A stretch of DNA of 9,306 nt, taken from NCBI GenBank assembly GCA_023481335.1, contig JAMCWI010000077.1, positions 2,003-11,308 of the forward strand, written 5' to 3'. This stretch comes from Bacillota bacterium. Lineage in GTDB: Bacteria; Bacillota; Desulfotomaculia; Desulfotomaculales; Desulfotomaculaceae. The first letter of the stretch is position 1, and every line of letters starts with the position of its first letter. Below the pieces are notes generated by a model. It had not been told where the DNA came from. It saw only the letters and a program-made list of their open reading frames with translations, and did not search any database. Position numbers and translations under genes: made by a program. This document shows, in pieces, positions 5,841 through 9,306 of the stretch.

Positions 5841-6350
5841 ATGAATGCCCTGTCGAAAGAAAAAATTTCCCTGGGCCTGTTGGGGTCATTGGTTGCTTGT
5901 ACAGTCTCTGTTCCCTTCAGCAAAGGCGTACATAAGTATTTAGGCTGTTTGTTCCTGTTCTTTTCGCTGCTGCACAGTTATCAACACCGGAGATCCCTTG
6001 TTAAATACAGTCAAAGGGAGGTACAGAAGATGAAGGATTTCATTGCCAAAGGGCTGGGAGGCTTTATTAGGCAAAAGGTCGCCAAAACCATTGCCGCAGG
6101 GGAAATTGAAGTATTGCATTTCTTGCCGGGCCGGGTGCGGCTTTTTGCCAAACCCGTTGTCAATCATGCCGCCAATGCCCGGGCCGTTGCCGGTTATTTG
6201 AACAAGCTGCCGGAGGTCAGATCCTTTTCGGTAAACCCCGCCAGCGGGTCCATCCTCATCGAGTACGACCCGGCAAATGCGGCGAGCAGCGACTTCTTAG
6301 CCGAGCTGGAGGGTTTTGTGCAAAGTCATTATAACAGGAGGTCGTTATGA
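5841..6350 (+). CDS. Membrane-anchored HMA_2 (heavy-metal-associated domain 2) protein
   Basis: This 169-aa protein begins with two hydrophobic segments (about 10-26 and 33-47, the latter GCLFLFFSLLHSYQHRR, similar to DUF4405-type helices with a histidine at the helix end). A basic linker and an HMA_2-like ferredoxin fold follow at about 88-162: HFLPGRVRL (93-101), LPEVRSFSVNPASGSILIEYD (123-143). There is no CxxC metal site. The ATG at 5841 is chosen because it follows TTGGGGGTG. The frame is open further up to a TTG at 5802, but that would lie on the Fur box and the transcript start. An in-frame ATG at 6030 has a much stronger ribosome site (AAGGGAGGT) and could give a soluble 106-aa form. 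It is the first gene of the Fur-box operon and overlaps the next gene by ATGA. The role is probably in metal (iron) handling with the ATPase. Confidence 0.8.
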   Translation: MNALSKEKISLGLLGSLVACTVSVPFSKGVHKYLGCLFLFFSLLHSYQHRRSLVKYSQREVQKMKDFIAKGLGGFIRQKVAKTIAAGEIEVLHFLPGRVRLFAKPVVNHAANARAVAGYLNKLPEVRSFSVNPASGSILIEYDPANAASSDFLAELEGFVQSHYNRRSL

Positions 6351-6859
6351 GTTATTTAGCCGGGCTTACATTGGGCACCTTAGTGGCGGAAAAATTTCTT
6401 AAACCAAAGGCAGGCAATGAATTTTATCTTGTCCATGCCACCCCCACCAGGCGGCGTTACCTAAACCCGCAACTAATGGAGGAGAATTTTGCCCAGCAGG
6501 TCTTCAATACTCTCAAACAGCTTGATCAAATAAAAAGCATTTCCATCAACCCGGTTACCGCTTCTCTGGTGATTTGTTTTCAAGGCTCCGCAGAAAATAT
6601 AGACCAATTGATTAACCGATTAAATCATGCCCCTGCCCCACCATTAAATGAAACAAGTCTGGTGCAAACAAAACTTGCCCGGGCCTTCCGCAGGGCTGAC
6701 CGCTGCATTGCTGAAACCACCCGGGGCTATTTCGATTTAAGCACGGCCCTGGGGGCGGTCTTTCTCATCTGGGGGGTAAACAAAGTCATTAAATTGAAGC
6801 AGCAGCCCGCCGGGCCACAAATGCTGTGGTGGTCTTATAAACTACTGAAAGGCAAATAA
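6347..6859 (+). CDS. Small HMA_2-like membrane protein
   Basis: This 170-aa protein carries an HMA_2-like domain at about 27-95: LVHATPTRRRYLNP (28-41), then LDQIKSISINPVTASLVICF (59-78). The usual PGRxR turn is replaced by PTRRR. After a linker rich in Ala and Pro comes RAFRRADRCIAETTRGYFDLSTALGAVFLIWGVNKVIKL (113-150), whose hydrophobic part (about 129-147) is one membrane helix, and a Trp-containing tail (MLWWSYKLLKG). No CxxC site is present. The ATG at 6347 overlaps the upstream TGA (ATGA), with AGGAGG five bases before it, so the two genes are coupled. It is likely a structural or accessory partner of the ATPase that follows three bases later. Small proteins of this layout accompany HMA_2 ATPases in fez-like clusters, but that assignment is an inference. 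Confidence 0.78.
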   Translation: MSYLAGLTLGTLVAEKFLKPKAGNEFYLVHATPTRRRYLNPQLMEENFAQQVFNTLKQLDQIKSISINPVTASLVICFQGSAENIDQLINRLNHAPAPPLNETSLVQTKLARAFRRADRCIAETTRGYFDLSTALGAVFLIWGVNKVIKLKQQPAGPQMLWWSYKLLKGK

Positions 6860-6862
6860 AGC

Positions 6863-8314
6863 ATGAAATATAAAAAACTGATTTTGCAGCTGCCCCGGCA
6901 ACTGTCAGAAGGGGAAAAGGCTCTGCTTGAGGCAAAAATTCGTTCCTTTGGGGGTGTGGTAAGCGCCTATGTGGATGCCGCCGGTAAACTTACCGTGCTG
7001 TACGGGGCCTTTTTGGCACCTGAAAAGGTGTATCATGCACTGAATGCCACCCTGGGAAGTTCTCACCGAAAGCCCGCAAACAGAAAATCCGAGCTGCAGG
7101 CGGAGATTCATAACCATATCCAAAACCTGACCCTGTCAACGCTGGGTATTGTGGGGCTGGCCATCTTTCAACGGGTGGCACCCGGTGCCTTTCACGGTCT
7201 TTATTGGGCGCGCAGCGCACTGGTTTTGTTTGCTGCCAAATCCTTTATCACTTCCGGATTGGGCAGCCTGATCAAGGACTTGCGGCCAAACGCCGACACC
7301 TTGACCGCCACCGCCATCGCCGCCTCTGTCATTGGCAGAAGACCGGAATCCAGCCTGACCATCATTTTGCTTTCCAATATGGCGGAATTGCTGACCTCCT
7401 ATACGGCGGAAAAGACCCGCAACCACATTTCCAACATGCTGAAGTTGGACCAGCCCCTGGCCTGGAAAATTACCTCGGAAGGCCACGAGGTAAGGGTTCC
7501 GGTAACTGAATTAAAGCCTCTGGATAAAATTCGGGTTCATATTGGCGAGAAGATTTCCGTAGACGGGCGGGTAGCCGGCGGCAAAGCCGCCGTGGACCAG
7601 TCCTCCATCACCGGGGAGTATATGCCGGTGGAAAAAGGATTGGGCGATGTGGTTTACGCCGGGACGGTGCTCAAGAGCGGTTCCCTGGAAATACAGGTGG
7701 AAAAAGTGGGCGACCAGACTGCCCTGGCCCGAATCGTCCACCTGGTGGAAAAGGCCCATTCCCGAAAAGCCCCCGTGCAAAATTTTTCCGATAAAATTGC
7801 CGCCATGCTGGTGCCTGTCTCCTTTATCTCCGCCGGTCTTGTTTACGGCTTCACCAAGGACTGGCAGCGGGTGCTCAATATGTTGTTTATCGATTATTCC
7901 TGCGGGCTTAAACTGTCTACATCCACCGCCATTTCTGCGGCCATTGGACAGGCTGCCAGCAGGGGCATTCTCATAAAGGGCGGTAATTATGTAGAGGCTT
8001 TGGCCAACGTCGACACCGTTATACTGGATAAAACAGGAACCATTACCCTTGGCAAACCTGAAGTGGTTGCTGTCCATACCGTGGAGGGTGTCACCGAGAA
8101 AGAACTGCTGCTGCTGGCTGCCTCCGCCGAATACCACTCCACCCACCCCCTGGCCACAGCCATCCTGTCCAAGGTGAGAGAGGCCGGTTGGGAAATTCCC
8201 CATCACGACAGTACGGAAACCGTTGTGGCCAGGGGTATCCGGGCCGTTGTGCCGGATAGCGGCTCCTTACAGGGCGGCATCATTCTGGTGGGCAGTGCCC
8301 AGTTTATGACGTAA
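6863..8314 (+). CDS. Metal-transporting P1B-type ATPase, N-terminal part (broken by in-frame TAA)
   Basis: These 483 residues are the first two thirds of a heavy-metal P-type ATPase. Residues 1-65 are a degenerate HMA_2-like domain without CxxC. Membrane segments lie at about 90-108, 113-134, 146-158, 164-180, 312-330 and 336-360. The actuator domain has TGE (250-252). The transmembrane metal site reads DYSCGLKLSTS (344-354): YSC replaces the CPC/SPC of copper and zinc pumps, and the usual ATP after it reads STS. The phosphorylation motif DKTGT starts at Asp389, and HP (428-429) marks the nucleotide domain. The frame stops at TAA (8312-8314) inside that domain, then continues in the same frame. 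The ATG at 6863 lies three bases after the preceding stop. Substrate is unproven; Fur control suggests iron. Alone this piece could not complete the catalytic cycle. Confidence 0.85.
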   Translation: MKYKKLILQLPRQLSEGEKALLEAKIRSFGGVVSAYVDAAGKLTVLYGAFLAPEKVYHALNATLGSSHRKPANRKSELQAEIHNHIQNLTLSTLGIVGLAIFQRVAPGAFHGLYWARSALVLFAAKSFITSGLGSLIKDLRPNADTLTATAIAASVIGRRPESSLTIILLSNMAELLTSYTAEKTRNHISNMLKLDQPLAWKITSEGHEVRVPVTELKPLDKIRVHIGEKISVDGRVAGGKAAVDQSSITGEYMPVEKGLGDVVYAGTVLKSGSLEIQVEKVGDQTALARIVHLVEKAHSRKAPVQNFSDKIAAMLVPVSFISAGLVYGFTKDWQRVLNMLFIDYSCGLKLSTSTAISAAIGQAASRGILIKGGNYVEALANVDTVILDKTGTITLGKPEVVAVHTVEGVTEKELLLLAASAEYHSTHPLATAILSKVREAGWEIPHHDSTETVVARGIRAVVPDSGSLQGGIILVGSAQFMT

Positions 8315-8320
8315 CATGAG

Positions 8321-8977
8321 GTGGCTGTTCAGCCCCTGGTCCCCCTGGCGGATGGAAGCAAAGAGCAGGGCCAAAACGTGGTTTATGTGGCCAGAAACGG
8401 TAGTTTGCTGGGTATTTTAACCATCAGTGACCTCATCCGTCCCAAAATGCGAAAGGCCATTAACCGCCTGCGGCGCATGGGCATTGATGAAATTGTTATG
8501 CTTACCGGGGACAGTCACAGGGTGGCCAAGCACACGGCGGAACAGTTGGGTTTGGATTCCTATGTGGCAGAGGTGCTGCCCCAGGACAAGGCCTTTTTGG
8601 TGGGCGAACTGCAGCGGGGTTCCCAGGTCATGATGATTGGAGACGGCATTAATGATGCCCCTGCCCTGGCCTTTGCGGACGTGGGCGTAACCATGGGCGG
8701 CAGCCGCACCGATGTGGCGGTGGAGGCAGCGGACATTACCATCAACTCGGACGAATGTTTAATGATTCCTGAGATCCTGCAGGAAGGCCGAAGAACCATG
8801 AACATTATCCGGCAGAATTTTGTGGCCACCATAGCCATTAATACCGGGGCAATGCTGTTGGGTGCCATGGGGAAAATCTCCCCCCTCCTCTCTGCGGTGA
8901 TCCATAACGCCACAACCATCGGTGTGGTTTTGAACAGTGCCAGGATCTTAATGAGGAGGGGAAAAAATGATATTTAA
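8321..8977 (+). CDS. Metal-transporting P1B-type ATPase, C-terminal part
   Basis: This frame is the direct continuation of the upstream ATPase, in the same reading frame after the TAA at 8312. It carries the rest of the nucleotide-binding and phosphorylation domains: MLTGDS (60-65 of this piece), GDGINDAPAL (107-116), then the last two membrane helices (about 167-185 and 190-208) ending HNATTIGVVLNSARIL. No residues appear to be missing at the junction (..GSAQFMT-stop-HEVAV..). A GTG at 8321 could restart translation but has no good ribosome site. With the stop ignored, the whole protein would be 704 residues, a normal length. The frame overlaps the next gene by 11 bases. The pair is best treated as one pseudogene or a sequencing error unless readthrough or subunit complementation is shown. 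Confidence 0.82.
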   Translation: MAVQPLVPLADGSKEQGQNVVYVARNGSLLGILTISDLIRPKMRKAINRLRRMGIDEIVMLTGDSHRVAKHTAEQLGLDSYVAEVLPQDKAFLVGELQRGSQVMMIGDGINDAPALAFADVGVTMGGSRTDVAVEAADITINSDECLMIPEILQEGRRTMNIIRQNFVATIAINTGAMLLGAMGKISPLLSAVIHNATTIGVVLNSARILMRRGKNDI

Positions 8978-9306
8978 GCCTTATCAAGTAGCACATGCCC
9001 TGCCCGGGCGTCTCCGGCTGCTGTTTAACAACGGCCTCCGCCAGCTGGGCACTGCCGACGCAATCCTGGTAAAAAAACCCGGTATTTTGTCCGTACGTTA
9101 TAACCCGGTTATCCATTCCCTCCTAGTCTATTACGATGAAAAACAGTTGAGCCGGCAGGAGGTGCTGTCATTCATTGAAGGCCATTTAGGCCTCAAACCC
9201 GGCCTGCAAAGCCGGGACAATCTGTTCTGGCCCTTGCTGGCAGGTGGCGCCCTGCTGTTATCCTATGTTTACAAGCGTTCCTCCCAGGGCACCAATGTGT
9301 CCAGCA
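8967..9306 (+). CDS. HMA_2-domain protein, possibly a second P-type ATPase (3' truncated by window)
   Basis: The frame from ATG 8967 is open to the window edge (113 codons). The first part is an HMA_2-like domain: QVAHALPGRLRLLF (7-20), then KPGILSVRYNPVIHSLLVYYD (about 37-57), closely matching the domain of the first operon gene and again lacking CxxC. A hydrophobic segment (NLFWPLLAGGALLLSYVYKR, about 86-105) follows. AGGAGGGG (8954-8961) lies five bases upstream, and the gene overlaps the ATPase end by 11 bases, so it belongs to the same operon. It could be the start of a second HMA_2-type ATPase or another small HMA_2 membrane protein; the rest lies outside the window. Confidence 0.75.
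   Translation, partial: MIFKPYQVAHALPGRLRLLFNNGLRQLGTADAILVKKPGILSVRYNPVIHSLLVYYDEKQLSRQEVLSFIEGHLGLKPGLQSRDNLFWPLLAGGALLLSYVYKRSSQGTNVSS

Noticed and set aside
7511..8206. 231-codon frame antisense to the P-type ATPase
   Set aside because: Shadow frame over conserved ATPase motifs; Gly/His/Gln-rich and without family resemblance.
8312..8314. Recoding (selenocysteine or pyrrolysine) at the ATPase stop
   Set aside because: The codon is TAA; selenocysteine needs TGA and pyrrolysine TAG. TAA is also poorly read through.
8312..8319. TAACATGA shared by the ATPase stop and the transposase stop (both in frame as TAA CAT GA)
   Set aside because: An 8-mer match can be chance; the ATPase alignment needs a substitution only, whereas the transposase shows an apparent 9-base insertion, so a common mechanism is not supported.

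Overview
The window looks like a chromosomal stretch of an anaerobic, low- to mid-GC Firmicute, probably a Desulfotomaculum/Peptococcaceae-type organism. The grounds are strong AGGAGG-type ribosome binding sites, GTG/TTG starts, a B. subtilis-type Fur box, and protein families (DUF169, a two-lobed TauE/SafE exporter with a small partner, HMA_2-type metal P-type ATPases) typical of sulfate/sulfite-reducing anaerobes. The taxon is an inference from gene content; there is no rRNA or tRNA to confirm it.

Layout. 1-548 (+) is the 3' part of uppP (undecaprenyl-diphosphate phosphatase), closed by a hairpin at 553-593. 605-1384 (-) is a DUF169 protein, convergent with uppP. 1547-1759 (+) is a 70-aa Cro/C1-type HTH protein, divergent from DUF169 and closed by a perfect 13-bp hairpin that also serves the convergent operon behind it. 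1822-3818 (-) is a two-gene operon: a TauE/SafE exporter and a 238-aa bitopic membrane protein whose start overlaps the exporter stop (TAATG). Upstream of it lies an array of about four 11-bp repeats (3882-3923). 3964-5367 (-) is a degenerate IS1634/IS4-like transposase gene with an in-frame TAA after codon 29. A 16-bp direct repeat lies at that break and again just after the gene. 5368-5764 is AT-rich and noncoding.

The most interesting region is 5765-9306 (+): a promoter with a near-consensus Fur box on its start region, then four tightly packed ORFs. They are a membrane-anchored HMA_2 protein (5841-6350), a second small HMA_2 protein with a C-terminal membrane segment (6347-6859), a P1B-type ATPase broken by one in-frame TAA (6863-8314 and 8321-8977), and the start of another HMA_2 protein, perhaps a second ATPase (8967 to the end). 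Fur control, serial HMA_2 domains without CxxC, and an ATPase with YSC in place of CPC together resemble the fez (ferrosome) iron-storage clusters built around P1B-6 ATPases. I propose this as a candidate ferrosome-like or iron-translocating operon; family membership is not proven here.

How the parts may work together: under iron limitation Fur would release the 5765 promoter. The small HMA_2 membrane proteins would act with the ATPase(s) to move iron across a membrane or into an internal compartment. The exporter pair would handle sulfite or another small anion and is functionally separate. The DUF169, HTH and uppP genes show no clear link to either module.
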